From: Brachyspira murdochii DSM 12563
GTDB taxonomy: Bacteria > Spirochaetota > Brachyspiria > Brachyspirales > Brachyspiraceae
Length of the DNA stretch: 64,000 nucleotides
Reading direction: 5' to 3'
Assembly: GCF_000092845.1 (NCBI RefSeq)
Contig: NC_014150.1
Span: forward strand, 2,355,510 to 2,419,509
Each line of letters starts with the position of its first letter. The stretch's first letter is position 1. This document shows positions 8,490 to 17,099 of the stretch, piece by piece. The notes under the pieces are model-generated. The model worked only from the letters and a program-made list of their open reading frames with translations, was not told where the DNA came from and did not search any database. The position numbers were made by a program, and so were the translations under genes.

Positions 8490-10496
8490 GTGAAACGTAT
8501 TAAATTTTTAGCTATATTCTTAACTTTTAGTTATTCTATATTCGCATTAACAACAAATGAAACTAGCTTGTTTAATGCTATTAATGAAAAAAACGCAGAT
8601 AATGTATCGAATATATTATCTAATTCTATGGATATAGATATAAATGTGTTGGACGGGGAAGGGTATACTCCTTTACATAGAGCAATTTATAATAGAGATT
8701 TAAACACTGTAAATACTTTGCTTCAAGATGAAAATATAAATGTTAATTCCAAACTAGATATGAAGGTAAGCATAGACGGCTGGTATTTGGGCGGTGCAAG
8801 TCCTTTGATTTTAGCTTCATATATAGGCGATGCAAATATAGTTAAGGCTTTGCTTGATAATAATGCTAATATTAAAGCTAAAGATGATGTTGATGGAAGT
8901 ATGGCTATACATATGGCATCAGCTAATGGGAATAATGAAGTAATAGCAATACTTTTGGAGAAAGATCCTACTACAATAAATGATACAGATAATAGAGGAA
9001 ATACTCCTTTGCATTGGGCTTCTATGAAAGATAAGCCAGACACAGTTAAATTATTAATGGAAAATGGTGCGGATATAGAAGCAAAAGATGCAGACGGCTG
9101 GACGGCTCTTCATTATGCAGCTGCTTTCTCTTCACTTCAGACCGTTCAGGCTCTTGTTGATTTGGGTGCTGATAAAGAGAGTTTAACTAAAGACGGAAAT
9201 ACTCCTCTATATTATGCAAGACGTGATGATGTGAAAAATTATTTAACTGGTAATATAGCAAGAGAGGACGCTGATGATGAAACTGCTGCTGCTGATAATA
9301 ATACAGAAGAAAATGCAGCAGAAGAAACTCAAGATGAAGTGGTTCAGGCAGATGCGGGAGAAACTATAGATGAAAATATGCAAGGCGAAATAGCTGAAGA
9401 GTCCGTTCCAGAACAGAATGCTGCTGCTGTATATGATACTGAAAATAATAATGAACAAAAACCTCTTGATGTTAAACAGCTTGAACTTTTAGTTGCTGTA
9501 AAAGATTATGATATAATAGCTATAAATACTTTAATAAAAGAAGGAGTTAATCCTAACTTCGTAGATGAAAACGGATATTCTCCTTTGCATTTAGCTGTTA
9601 TCAATAATAGCCTAGATTCTGTAGAGGCTTTGCTTTCTTATAAAGACATAAATAAAGAGGTAAAACTACCTTATGAAGCTACTTTGGATAATTGGTATTT
9701 GGGCGGAGCTACTCCTTTAATAACTGCTTCATACATAGGAAATGCTGATATAATGTATACTCTTATAGAGGCTGGATGTGATATAAGAGCAAGAGATGAT
9801 ATAGACGGAGCTATGCCTGTACATGTGGCTTCTGCTAATGGGAATGATGACGCTTTAATATTATTATTAGAAAAAGATAAAACATTGGTTAATGAAACAG
9901 ACAATAATGGAAATGACACTCCTTTGCATTGGGCTTCTATGAAAGATAATCCTTCTACAGTTCTTGTACTTTTAAAATATGGTGCTGATACAAAAATACA
10001 AAACTCTGATGGTAATACGGCACTTCATTATGCAGCAATGTATGCTTCTTCTGATGTTATAAAAAATATAGTTTCTTCTGATAAATCAAGTGTTAATATA
10101 GCTAACAATGAAGGTATGTACCCTATACATTATGCTGCTTTGGAAGATAATTCTGATGCTTTAGTATCTTTAGTTCAGGACGGAGGAGCTGATGTTAATA
10201 TAAAAGACTCTACTGGAGATACAGCTTTACATTATTCAGCTGCTTACGGAAATATGGATAGCGTTATGGCATTGGTAGAAAAATGTAATGCTGATAAAAA
10301 TATAAAAGATGGAGACGGTTATACAGCTGCTGATTTGGCTTATGATAATGGATATGAAAATATAGCTTCTTATTTGAGAGGTGATTCTAAGTATATACCT
10401 GAAAATAATAACAATACTACTACTAATGATGATAAAAAAGAATTAGTTCTTCCAGAATATATAAGAAAACCAGATTTAAATAAAAAATGGTGGTAA
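8490..10496 (+). CDS. Exported ankyrin-repeat protein with internal duplication
   Basis: The start is taken as GTG 8490: TTGGAG lies 8 bases upstream and the following residues form a signal peptide (KRIKFLAIFLTFSYSIFA), whereas the 23 codons upstream have no ribosome-binding site. The 668-residue product has two ankyrin blocks separated by an acidic Ala/Glu/Asn-rich linker (about residues 255-325). Both blocks contain the same unusual insert, WYLGGAxPLI.ASYIG, then HxASANGN and TPLHWASMKD, so the second block is a duplicated copy of the first, extended by extra repeats at the C-terminus. Ankyrin repeats bind proteins; location is probably periplasmic or surface. No partner can be named. A terminator follows at 10523. 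Confidence 0.85.
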   Translation: MKRIKFLAIFLTFSYSIFALTTNETSLFNAINEKNADNVSNILSNSMDIDINVLDGEGYTPLHRAIYNRDLNTVNTLLQDENINVNSKLDMKVSIDGWYLGGASPLILASYIGDANIVKALLDNNANIKAKDDVDGSMAIHMASANGNNEVIAILLEKDPTTINDTDNRGNTPLHWASMKDKPDTVKLLMENGADIEAKDADGWTALHYAAAFSSLQTVQALVDLGADKESLTKDGNTPLYYARRDDVKNYLTGNIAREDADDETAAADNNTEENAAEETQDEVVQADAGETIDENMQGEIAEESVPEQNAAAVYDTENNNEQKPLDVKQLELLVAVKDYDIIAINTLIKEGVNPNFVDENGYSPLHLAVINNSLDSVEALLSYKDINKEVKLPYEATLDNWYLGGATPLITASYIGNADIMYTLIEAGCDIRARDDIDGAMPVHVASANGNDDALILLLEKDKTLVNETDNNGNDTPLHWASMKDNPSTVLVLLKYGADTKIQNSDGNTALHYAAMYASSDVIKNIVSSDKSSVNIANNEGMYPIHYAALEDNSDALVSLVQDGGADVNIKDSTGDTALHYSAAYGNMDSVMALVEKCNADKNIKDGDGYTAADLAYDNGYENIASYLRGDSKYIPENNNNTTTNDDKKELVLPEYIRKPDLNKKWW

Positions 10497-10522
10497 TTAT
10501 CATTATATTATAATTGTGTACT

Positions 10523-10567
10523 AAATAGGCTTGAGATTATTATAAATTTCATGCCTATTTTTTTGTT
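10523..10567 (+). terminator. Rho-independent terminator
   Basis: AAATAGGC (10523-10530) pairs with GCCTATTT (10553-10560), followed by a T tract; ends the ankyrin gene transcript. Confidence 0.7.
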
Positions 10568-10678
10568 TTAATAAAAACTGTTCATTTTATATATCTTATA
10601 AAATACAGCTATTGACAAATTTATACATTTACTTTACTTTTATTTATAATTATTAATTGAATGAGGATTTAGAACATA

Positions 10679-11008
10679 ATGTATATAGAAAGCGATATCA
10701 TACGAGGTCATATAGATGCTGTAGTTTTGCATTTTTTAAAAGATAATGATTCCTATGGTTATGAACTTTCTAAATTGATAACTGATAAGACAAATGGAGA
10801 ATATGAGATTAATGGACAGACTTTATATAGTGCTATAAGAAGGCTTGAAGGTAAAAAGTTAATAGAGAGTTATTGGGGTAATGAAAGTCAGGGCGGAAGA
10901 AGAAAATATTATAAAATTACTGAAGAAGGTAAAAGTTTTTTGAAAGAAGAAACAGAGATATGGATTTTTACTAAAAAAATAATAGATAAACTTCTTGATA
11001 TTAAATAG
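10679..11008 (+). CDS. PadR-family transcriptional regulator
   Basis: A 109-residue winged-helix DNA-binding protein. The PadR signature is clear: [21 protein letters not shown] (helix 1-2), then [21 protein letters not shown] (recognition helix) and [17 protein letters not shown] (wing). Short PadR proteins act as dimeric repressors, often autoregulatory and usually placed before the membrane genes they control. Two HAAS-domain membrane proteins follow 23 and then 3 bases apart, the arrangement expected of a PadR operon. GAGGA lies about 11 bases before the ATG. The inducing signal is unknown. Confidence 0.92.
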   Translation: MYIESDIIRGHIDAVVLHFLKDNDSYGYELSKLITDKTNGEYEINGQTLYSAIRRLEGKKLIESYWGNESQGGRRKYYKITEEGKSFLKEETEIWIFTKKIIDKLLDIK

Positions 11009-11031
11009 GTATTGAATAAAAGAGAAATATT

Positions 11032-11676
11032 ATGATTGATGATTTTTGTAATGAATTAAAAAATAAATACCCTAATACTCAAAAAGTTAGGGATCAGATT
11101 GAAGAGCTTAGAAATTATTTATACATGAAAACTGAAGAATATATTAATAATGGAAAAGATGAAAAAGAAGCTTTTTACAACGCAATTAAATCTTTTGGAG
11201 ATATTGATACTCTTATTGAAGAGATATCTAAGGATGCAAAAATTGTTAATAAATACAGATTATATTTATTTTCTGCTATTATTGATATTTTTGTTGTAGT
11301 TTTTTTAAGTTTGTTATTATGTTTTATTTCTTTGAAAAATAATAATATATCATTTTTTTCTTATATAAATAACTCTTTAATTGCCGGTATGTTTTTTATT
11401 ATTTCTGGGATAATTGCTATTTTTTTAAGTACAGTAATACCTTTTATTAATATGCGTAATATATACGAAACAGTAGAATATACTTATAGTGATTATAAAA
11501 TAAACTTAAAATATTCTATAATAGGTTTTATTATTATATCTATGGCAGTATTTATATTTAATATTATTTTCAGCCCGCATCATATTTGGTTTCTATTTGT
11601 TATTATATATGCTTCTTCTTGGCCTTTAACTGTATTTTTCTTTTATAAATTTTTTAAATGTTCAAAAAGGAACTGA
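11032..11676 (+). CDS. HAAS-domain (DUF1700-like) membrane protein, first of pair
   Basis: A 214-residue inner-membrane protein. Residues 1-70 form a soluble helical domain with ALKN/YPNT-type start, EEYINNGKDEKEAFYNAIKSFGDIDTLIEEI, the HAAS/permease-prefix pattern ending in (L/F)GD. Four hydrophobic segments follow (about 78-100, 112-135, 160-180, 188-208). HAAS proteins typically sit next to PadR genes and are thought to regulate membrane partners; mechanism is not established. Paralogous to the next gene (shared YPNT and ISKDAKIV motifs). Confidence 0.75.
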   Translation: MIDDFCNELKNKYPNTQKVRDQIEELRNYLYMKTEEYINNGKDEKEAFYNAIKSFGDIDTLIEEISKDAKIVNKYRLYLFSAIIDIFVVVFLSLLLCFISLKNNNISFFSYINNSLIAGMFFIISGIIAIFLSTVIPFINMRNIYETVEYTYSDYKINLKYSIIGFIIISMAVFIFNIIFSPHHIWFLFVIIYASSWPLTVFFFYKFFKCSKRN

Positions 11677-11679
11677 TTT

Positions 11680-12336
11680 ATGAATATTAATGATTTTTAT
11701 AAAAATATAAAAAAGAAATACCCTAATACTAAAGAAGTTCTTGAGCAGTTAGATGAAATAAAAGATATGCTTAATTCTAAAGTTAAAGAATATGTAAAAG
11801 ATGGTTTGAAATATGAAGAAGCATGCACTAAAGCTATAGAAGAGCTTGGAAATATTGATGAAGTTTTTGAAGATATAAGTAAAGATGCTAAAATTGTTTA
11901 TAATGTTTATATAAAAATATTAACAGCTTTAATATCTTCTTTTTCTACAGCTTTTTTGGTTTTTATTTTGGGTTTGATTATAGAGAATGTAAGTATTTTT
12001 AATGAAACTACTAAAATCGGATATAAACTTACTATGCCTTATTTTTATTTGATGTTATTTGTTTATATAGTTGTTTATTCACTTTGGAATTTCTCTGATA
12101 ATATCAAACCTAAAATAAGAAAATATGGCCATGATATTTATAAAATTAATTTAAAAAACTCAATTATTGCAGTTATATTATATTCTGTAATAATGTTTAT
12201 CATCAATATACTTACTATTAAGTATAATGATTATTTATGGTTTATTTGGGCTTTTATCGGAATATTAAATTGGACTATTTCTATAATTGCTGATTACTAT
12301 TTATTTAGGAGTAAAATATTTGAATATAAAAAATAA
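11680..12336 (+). CDS. HAAS-domain (DUF1700-like) membrane protein, second of pair
   Basis: A 218-residue paralogue of the preceding gene with 3 bases between them. It has the same N-terminal helical domain (KKYPNTKEVLEQLDEIKDML...EEACTKAIEELGNIDEVFEDISKDAKIVY) and four predicted membrane segments. Part of the PadR operon. No enzymatic motif is visible. A strong promoter for the next gene begins 27 bases downstream, so the operon probably ends here. Confidence 0.75.
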   Translation: MNINDFYKNIKKKYPNTKEVLEQLDEIKDMLNSKVKEYVKDGLKYEEACTKAIEELGNIDEVFEDISKDAKIVYNVYIKILTALISSFSTAFLVFILGLIIENVSIFNETTKIGYKLTMPYFYLMLFVYIVVYSLWNFSDNIKPKIRKYGHDIYKINLKNSIIAVILYSVIMFIINILTIKYNDYLWFIWAFIGILNWTISIIADYYLFRSKIFEYKK

Positions 12337-12362
12337 ATTTATAATATTTTACACAAAGTATA

Positions 12363-12390
12363 TTGACAGACATAATACTTATGCTATAAT
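12363..12390 (+). promoter_or_regulatory. Consensus sigma-70 promoter
   Basis: TTGACA at 12363-12368, 16-base spacer, TATAAT at 12385-12390: perfect hexamers. Start near 12397, about 26 bases upstream of the TTG start codon at 12423. Confidence 0.8.
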
Positions 12391-12422
12391 AGTAATATAA
12401 GATAAATAGTAGGTGTGCTGCT

Positions 12423-13427
12423 TTGAAGAAAATATTATTAGTATTTATTATATTGTCAAGTTTTCTTTTTGCTCAGAATGATTTTGTAAAATCTGGTTTT
12501 CATTATAGTTATAACTATTTTGGATTTCCATTTTCTGTTGATTTAGGATATGCATATAAAAAGAATTCACATTTTGTATATGTACCTCGTGTAGGAATAA
12601 GTTTTGATTACGGCTCTGAGTCATCATTTGGAATATTTGCTAATATTGGAATGGAGTATAGATACAGAAGATTTTTTATAGATTTAAATTACAAACAAGG
12701 AATAACGCCTCCTTTTTCTACATTTAATTATAAAGATTTGGAATATTACGGACAATTAAAATTAGGATATTCTTTCGATAATGTAATGATTTCTTATGGA
12801 ATGAATATAGGTAAAATACTTTCTTCTGAGAGGGAAGTTTACAGATTAAGTTCTATTTTTAAGATTAATCAAAGTGTCGGTTTAAGTTCTACATTTGTTG
12901 ATGACGGTATTAATAAATTAAAATTCAATGCTGGAGTGGGGGCAAGCATTATACCTAATGAAAATCAGTATTCATATAATGTTTCAGCTAGTACGCCTTA
13001 TTCATTCTTTCATTATTGGGGCGAGCTTGGTATTATGCCTTATATAGGATACAGTGCTTATTTTGATAAAAGCGAGAAAAAATATTCTATAGGGTTTAAA
13101 TATTTATACTCTCTTATGATGATGCCTTTAACCAATTTAGAAGCTCATCTTAAAAATATGGATTTTCTTACATTTGTTCATTTTGAATATAAATTTTTTA
13201 TGAGATTTCTTCCATCTGGTTTTAATGATATATACTTAGTTGCTTTTGGAAATGTGGGATACGGAAAATATTTTGAAACTAGTATTGATAAAGGAAATTT
13301 ATTGTACGTAGTAGGCGGAGGAATAGGATATAACCTTTACGGTACAACACCTTTGCAATTAACTTTTGGTGTTGATAATAATAAAAGTTTGGTTATGAAT
13401 TTGATAATAAGCACTATAGTGTTTTAA
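12423..13427 (+). CDS. Putative outer-membrane protein
   Basis: A 334-residue exported protein beginning with TTG at 12423 (AGGTG about 8 bases upstream; no better start in frame). KKILLVFIILSSFLFAQ is a signal peptide. The mature part consists of alternating, aromatic-rich strands (RVGISFDYGSESSFGIFANIGMEYRYRRF and similar) characteristic of an outer-membrane beta-barrel; it ends in ...MNLIISTIVF with a C-terminal Phe, as barrel proteins often do. Family not recognised. The consensus promoter directly upstream suggests high expression. Confidence 0.65.
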   Translation: MKKILLVFIILSSFLFAQNDFVKSGFHYSYNYFGFPFSVDLGYAYKKNSHFVYVPRVGISFDYGSESSFGIFANIGMEYRYRRFFIDLNYKQGITPPFSTFNYKDLEYYGQLKLGYSFDNVMISYGMNIGKILSSEREVYRLSSIFKINQSVGLSSTFVDDGINKLKFNAGVGASIIPNENQYSYNVSASTPYSFFHYWGELGIMPYIGYSAYFDKSEKKYSIGFKYLYSLMMMPLTNLEAHLKNMDFLTFVHFEYKFFMRFLPSGFNDIYLVAFGNVGYGKYFETSIDKGNLLYVVGGGIGYNLYGTTPLQLTFGVDNNKSLVMNLIISTIVF

Positions 13428-13447
13428 TATTTTGGAGTTTATTATTT

Positions 13448-14107
13448 ATGGTAAATGTTAAAAATAAAATTATATTTTCTTTTTTATGCTTAATCTTTTA
13501 TACAGCATTGAGTTTATCATTTTATTTAATACCTTTTAATTCAGAAGTATTGAGTATAATTGCTATATTTTGTACTACTATATTTAGTGTATTTTTTATA
13601 CTTCCTGCTTTTTTGTATTCTCCTATTTATTCAATAGTTATTGGTATTTTATATTATATATTTTTTAGATTGTTTGAAATTATAAAAGTGTTTACCACTT
13701 TGGATTCTACATCTGTAACTTTGATTTATATGATATTTCAAAGTGTTTTTGGTATTATTATTAATATATCTGGTATTATATTAACTTGCTTGACTATTTA
13801 TTTTATCAAAAATTATATTAAAAATAAAGGTATTGATTTTAATATTAGTATGGCTTTAATAACTGCTTTGATAATTGCATTTATAAGATTTGTTATAAAC
13901 GGATTAACTTTTTCATCATTCTTTTTTAGCTTTATTAAAAATAATATAACTATTAATAATGATATAATAATTCAGCAGATTATTTCTTATGTTATTTCTG
14001 TTGTATGTACTTTTATGGCTGTGATTATTTCTTATTTTATTTATATGAAGGTAAAAGACAAACCTTTTTTTGCTAATAATTTGAATAATGATGTTAATAA
14101 TGAGTAG
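13448..14107 (+). CDS. Polytopic membrane protein, family unknown
   Basis: A 219-residue protein of about six hydrophobic helices (about residues 8-30, 35-58, 60-80, 92-118, 130-150, 178-200), with a short charged tail. Overall shape resembles small integral membrane modules such as ECF S-components, but no diagnostic motif is present, so that is only a possibility. It lies 20 bases downstream of the barrel gene and 34 bases before the TPR gene. Confidence 0.55.
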   Translation: MVNVKNKIIFSFLCLIFYTALSLSFYLIPFNSEVLSIIAIFCTTIFSVFFILPAFLYSPIYSIVIGILYYIFFRLFEIIKVFTTLDSTSVTLIYMIFQSVFGIIINISGIILTCLTIYFIKNYIKNKGIDFNISMALITALIIAFIRFVINGLTFSSFFFSFIKNNITINNDIIIQQIISYVISVVCTFMAVIISYFIYMKVKDKPFFANNLNNDVNNE

Positions 14108-14141
14108 TTTTTATTGTATCTTGTTTTAAGGAGTATTTAAT

Positions 14142-14864
14142 ATGATAAAAAAATTTTTAACAATTTTATTTTTATCTTTTGTTTTGACTATTTCAGCTTT
14201 TTCATATAGTAAGGATTTTAATGAGCTTTATAATCTTTACTATATGATTAATACAAATAAAGAAGGGGATTTAAATGCTGTTATAGAAAAAATAAAAAAT
14301 GCTAATTATGGAAATATAGAAAAACAAACTTATGAGAATCTTATTTTACTTATGGATATATATATGAATCCTAAAAGTAAAAGAGAAGCTTATAAATTAT
14401 TAAATGATAATATAAATAAGAATACCCCGTTACTTTCAGAAAAAGATGCTGATTATATGTCTTCTGTTGCTGATGTGATGAGCGGTGCTATTAATTATTC
14501 TTCATTTAATGATGTTATAAAACTTTCAGCAAAAGCTGGGGAGATATATGATAATGCTTTAAAAATCAATGCAAGTCATTTTCCTTCACTCTTGGGTAAG
14601 GCAATACTCACAGCATACAGTCCAGAGTTTGTGGGAGGCGGAATAGATAAAGCACTTCCAATATTTAAAAAGGCTGAAAGCAATGCTAAAGAGAAATGGG
14701 AAAAACATATAGTTTATTTATGGACTTCTCAGGCTTATTTTAAAAATAATGATAAAGCCAATTATGATAAGTACATGAAAATGGCAAAAGATATATTTCC
14801 AGAGGGGGCTTTTATAAAAAATGTTATTGATATGAATGCTAAAGGAAAAGGAATGTTTAATTAA
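14142..14864 (+). CDS. Exported TPR-like protein
   Basis: A 240-residue protein with a signal peptide (MIKKFLTILFLSFVLTISAFS). The rest is helical; the C-terminal half contains TPR-like units, including ALKINASHFPSLLGKAILTAY, a GGG-containing turn and IDKALPIFKKAES, then VYLWTSQAYFKNNDKANYDKYMKMAKD. Likely a periplasmic adaptor. It opens the run of envelope-export genes (TPR, TPR, ATPase, permease, LolA-like, barrel) to 20.06 kb. AGGAG lies 9-13 bases before the ATG. Partner unknown. Confidence 0.65.
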   Translation: MIKKFLTILFLSFVLTISAFSYSKDFNELYNLYYMINTNKEGDLNAVIEKIKNANYGNIEKQTYENLILLMDIYMNPKSKREAYKLLNDNINKNTPLLSEKDADYMSSVADVMSGAINYSSFNDVIKLSAKAGEIYDNALKINASHFPSLLGKAILTAYSPEFVGGGIDKALPIFKKAESNAKEKWEKHIVYLWTSQAYFKNNDKANYDKYMKMAKDIFPEGAFIKNVIDMNAKGKGMFN

Positions 14865-14929
14865 TATATTATTTAAGAATTATTAAATATAGTGATATGT
14901 ATTGCAATTATATAAAGCTATGATTTGCA

Positions 14930-15075
14930 CTTTCGCCTCAGGCGTACTTCGTATGGTTATTTTATATTACGCCATACCTAACGGTACTTCCTTCGGTCGC
15001 AGGCGGACAGACGTCATAAAAGAACTAGGGTGCTGCATAGCACACAGCGTGGTGGGCAAAGCCCTGCAAATGTTA
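14930..15075. repeat. GC-rich intergenic repeat island 1
   Basis: A block much richer in G+C than its surroundings. It contains GCAGGCGGACAG (also near 16.64 and 16.83 kb), ACTTCCTTCGGTCGCAGG, and GGGCAAAGCCCTGC (also near 16.87 kb). It separates the two TPR genes. The apparent N-terminal extension of the next gene is encoded by this repeat and is not real. Confidence 0.7.
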
Positions 15076-15113
15076 GAATAAAAAATTGTAATTACTATAA
15101 TAAGGATATTAAA

Positions 15114-15890
15114 ATGTTTAAAGTGATTGTTTTGATTTTTATTAGTTCTTTCTTAGGATTATACGCTGAAATTTCAAGCGAGGCTAATGCTGTATTAAAA
15201 GAAATAGATAATAAAAATAATGAATATCATTCAGGTGAGAGACTTGTAAGAACGAGTGAGGCTAAAGATATTTTAAATAGAATAAAAAACAGCAATTTAA
15301 GCGAAGAAGAGAAAATGTATTTAAGTATAGAATGCTATACTCTATGGGCTAATGTATCTATAGCAAGCGGAACTTTTGAAGAGGATTATAAAATATTAGG
15401 TGATATATATAAAAATCTTAAAAAGGATAAAGTTTTTAAAAAAGGCTCTTCTGATATTTACGGAGCTTATGCTAATTTTGCTAATTCTTTTACTTCTCTT
15501 GCTTTTTTCAATAAAAAATATCCTTACAGTGTGATTGTTGATATGTATACTTATTCCCGTTTGGCTTTATTAAAGAACAAAAATAATATAAGAGCAAAGC
15601 AGGTTTATGGAATGTGGCAGATAGCTACTTTGAGTTTTTATAATAATGCGGCATACTATTCTGTGATGACATCATTAAATGATACAAGCAGTTTACCAGA
15701 TTATATGATTTACAGAGCTTATATTTACAGATCTATGGCATATATGAAAGTAAATGAAACAGATAAGGCATTTGAAGAATTGGATAATGCTTTGAAAATG
15801 TATCCTAAAGGTTTTTATGGGTATTTATTAAAAAGCTCTTATGATAAAGGTAATGACGGATTTTTAAGTGCGGAGGGGGGTGACTTTTAA
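15114..15890 (+). CDS. Exported TPR-like protein
   Basis: The start is placed at ATG 15114 (AAGGATA upstream) because it yields a signal peptide (MFKVIVLIFISSFLGLYA); the frame is open 28 codons further upstream, but those codons lie in the GC-rich repeat island. The 258-residue product is helical with TPR-like units near the C-terminus (IYRSMAYMKVNETDKAFEELDNALKMYPKGFYGY). It ends 2 bases before the ABC ATPase start, so the two are co-translated. Probably a periplasmic partner of the exporter. Confidence 0.65.
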   Translation: MFKVIVLIFISSFLGLYAEISSEANAVLKEIDNKNNEYHSGERLVRTSEAKDILNRIKNSNLSEEEKMYLSIECYTLWANVSIASGTFEEDYKILGDIYKNLKKDKVFKKGSSDIYGAYANFANSFTSLAFFNKKYPYSVIVDMYTYSRLALLKNKNNIRAKQVYGMWQIATLSFYNNAAYYSVMTSLNDTSSLPDYMIYRAYIYRSMAYMKVNETDKAFEELDNALKMYPKGFYGYLLKSSYDKGNDGFLSAEGGDF

Positions 15891-15892
15891 TT

Positions 15893-16567
15893 ATGATAAG
15901 ATGCAAAAATATATCAAAAATATATAAGACTAAAGATTATAATATAGCAGCAAATAAAAATATTAGTTTAGAGATAAAAGACGGCGAAATTGTTTGGGTG
16001 GCTGGAGTTTCTGGTGCGGGTAAAAGTACGCTTCTTCACATACTCTCAAGTATAGATATTCCTACAGAGGGAGCAGTTTATTGGAATGATAAAGAGGTTT
16101 CAAGATTGAGTGATAGAGAAAGAAGCAGTTTCAGACTTTTAAACATCGGGCTTATTTTACAGTCGCTTGAATTATTAAAAACTCAGAGCGTATTTGATAA
16201 TGTGTCACTTCCTCTTAAATTTTTAAATGAAAGTTCTTCTAATATAAATAAAAAAGTTAATGAAATATTAGAAAACTTAAAAATAGATAATTTGAAAAAG
16301 AAAAAACCAGAACAGCTTTCAGGAGGACAGAAACAGAGAGTAGCTATAGCTAGAGCATTAGTAAGCGAAGCTCCTTATATATTCGGCGATGAGATAAGTG
16401 CTAATTTAGATACTGACACGAGCAAATTTATTTATGAATATATAAGAAACACTATAAAGAGAAGAAACGGCATAGGCTTTTTTATTTCGCATGATGAATT
16501 GATAGAGAATTATGCTGATACAAAATACATTATGAGGGATGGAGAAGTAACACTTAATATATGCTAA
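15893..16567 (+). CDS. ABC transporter ATP-binding protein (LolD/MacB type)
   Basis: A 224-residue ATPase energising envelope export. Walker A GVSGAGKST (residues 38-46), Q-loop LILQSLELL, signature LSGGQKQRVAIARAL, Walker B YIFGDEIS (Gly-Asp-Glu where LADEP is usual) and switch His in FISHDE. The gap to the permease at 17100 holds GC-rich repeats, but gene order (ATPase, FtsX-type permease, LolA-like protein) supports a LolDE-like role. The dispersed repeat at 16563 supplies the stop codon. Lipoprotein release, drug or lipid export remain alternatives. Confidence 0.85.
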   Translation: MIRCKNISKIYKTKDYNIAANKNISLEIKDGEIVWVAGVSGAGKSTLLHILSSIDIPTEGAVYWNDKEVSRLSDRERSSFRLLNIGLILQSLELLKTQSVFDNVSLPLKFLNESSSNINKKVNEILENLKIDNLKKKKPEQLSGGQKQRVAIARALVSEAPYIFGDEISANLDTDTSKFIYEYIRNTIKRRNGIGFFISHDELIENYADTKYIMRDGEVTLNIC

Positions 16568-16584
16568 AAATTTTTAAGTTTGTC
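16563..16584 (+). repeat. Dispersed 24-bp repeat, copy 3
   Basis: CTAAAAATTTTTAAGTTTGT begins at the stop codon of the ABC ATPase and marks the left edge of the GC-rich island. Confidence 0.7.
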
Positions 16585-17099
16585 AATTTTTTTATTGTTC
16601 TTTTTCCCGCCGCACACCATACTTAACAGTACTTCCTTCTGTCGCAGGCGGACAGCGTCAAAGAACCTTATATTCTCGACAAGCTCGGATACGCTTCGCG
16701 AAAGTGCAAGTGTAAAAATAATCCTAAATTGTAATAACTATGTTTTATATATAGGATAAATTATTAAATTTAGACTAAAATATAGCCTTTCGCGACTGCG
16801 GGCTGTGCCTGCTTCTTTGTGTCACGCCACAGGCGGACAGCGTCCAAAAGAAGTGGGGTGCGGGGCAAAGCCCTGCTAGATTTTAAATTTAAAAAAATAA
16901 TTTTTTAACAAACTATATTTGTTTAGGTATATACTAAAAATTTTTGAGTTTGTCATTTTTTATTCAACTTTTTCCCGCCTAGCACACAGAGTGGCGGGCT
17001 TCGCCAAAAGTTGTAAAAAGTGCAAGTATAAAATTAATAATAAAATAATAAATTAAAAACTTAAATTGATATTGTTAACAACTATAACGGAATAGAAAA
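16568..17099. other. Intergenic GC-rich repeat island 2 inside an operon
   Basis: No gene. About 530 bases holding several GC-rich repeat blocks (16605-16710, 16785-16885, 16975-17030) separated by AT-rich DNA. Shared words with island 1 include GCAGGCGGACAGCGTC and GGGGCAAAGCCCTGC; AAAGTGCAAGTGTAAAA near 16.70 kb recurs as AAAGTGCAAGTATAAAA near 17.02 kb. It is bounded on the left and crossed by copies of the 24-bp dispersed repeat. Confidence 0.7.
16929..16955 (+). repeat. Dispersed 24-bp repeat, copy 4, with extended left block
   Basis: The core is preceded by AACTATATTTGTTTAGGTAT; the whole 49-base unit begins ACAAACT and ends AGTTTGT, so it is itself an inverted repeat. Confidence 0.7.

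Noticed and set aside
15030-15113. Apparent 28-residue N-terminal extension of the second TPR protein
   Set aside because: It is encoded by the GC-rich intergenic repeat, lacks a ribosome-binding site, and hides a normal signal peptide that begins at ATG 15114.
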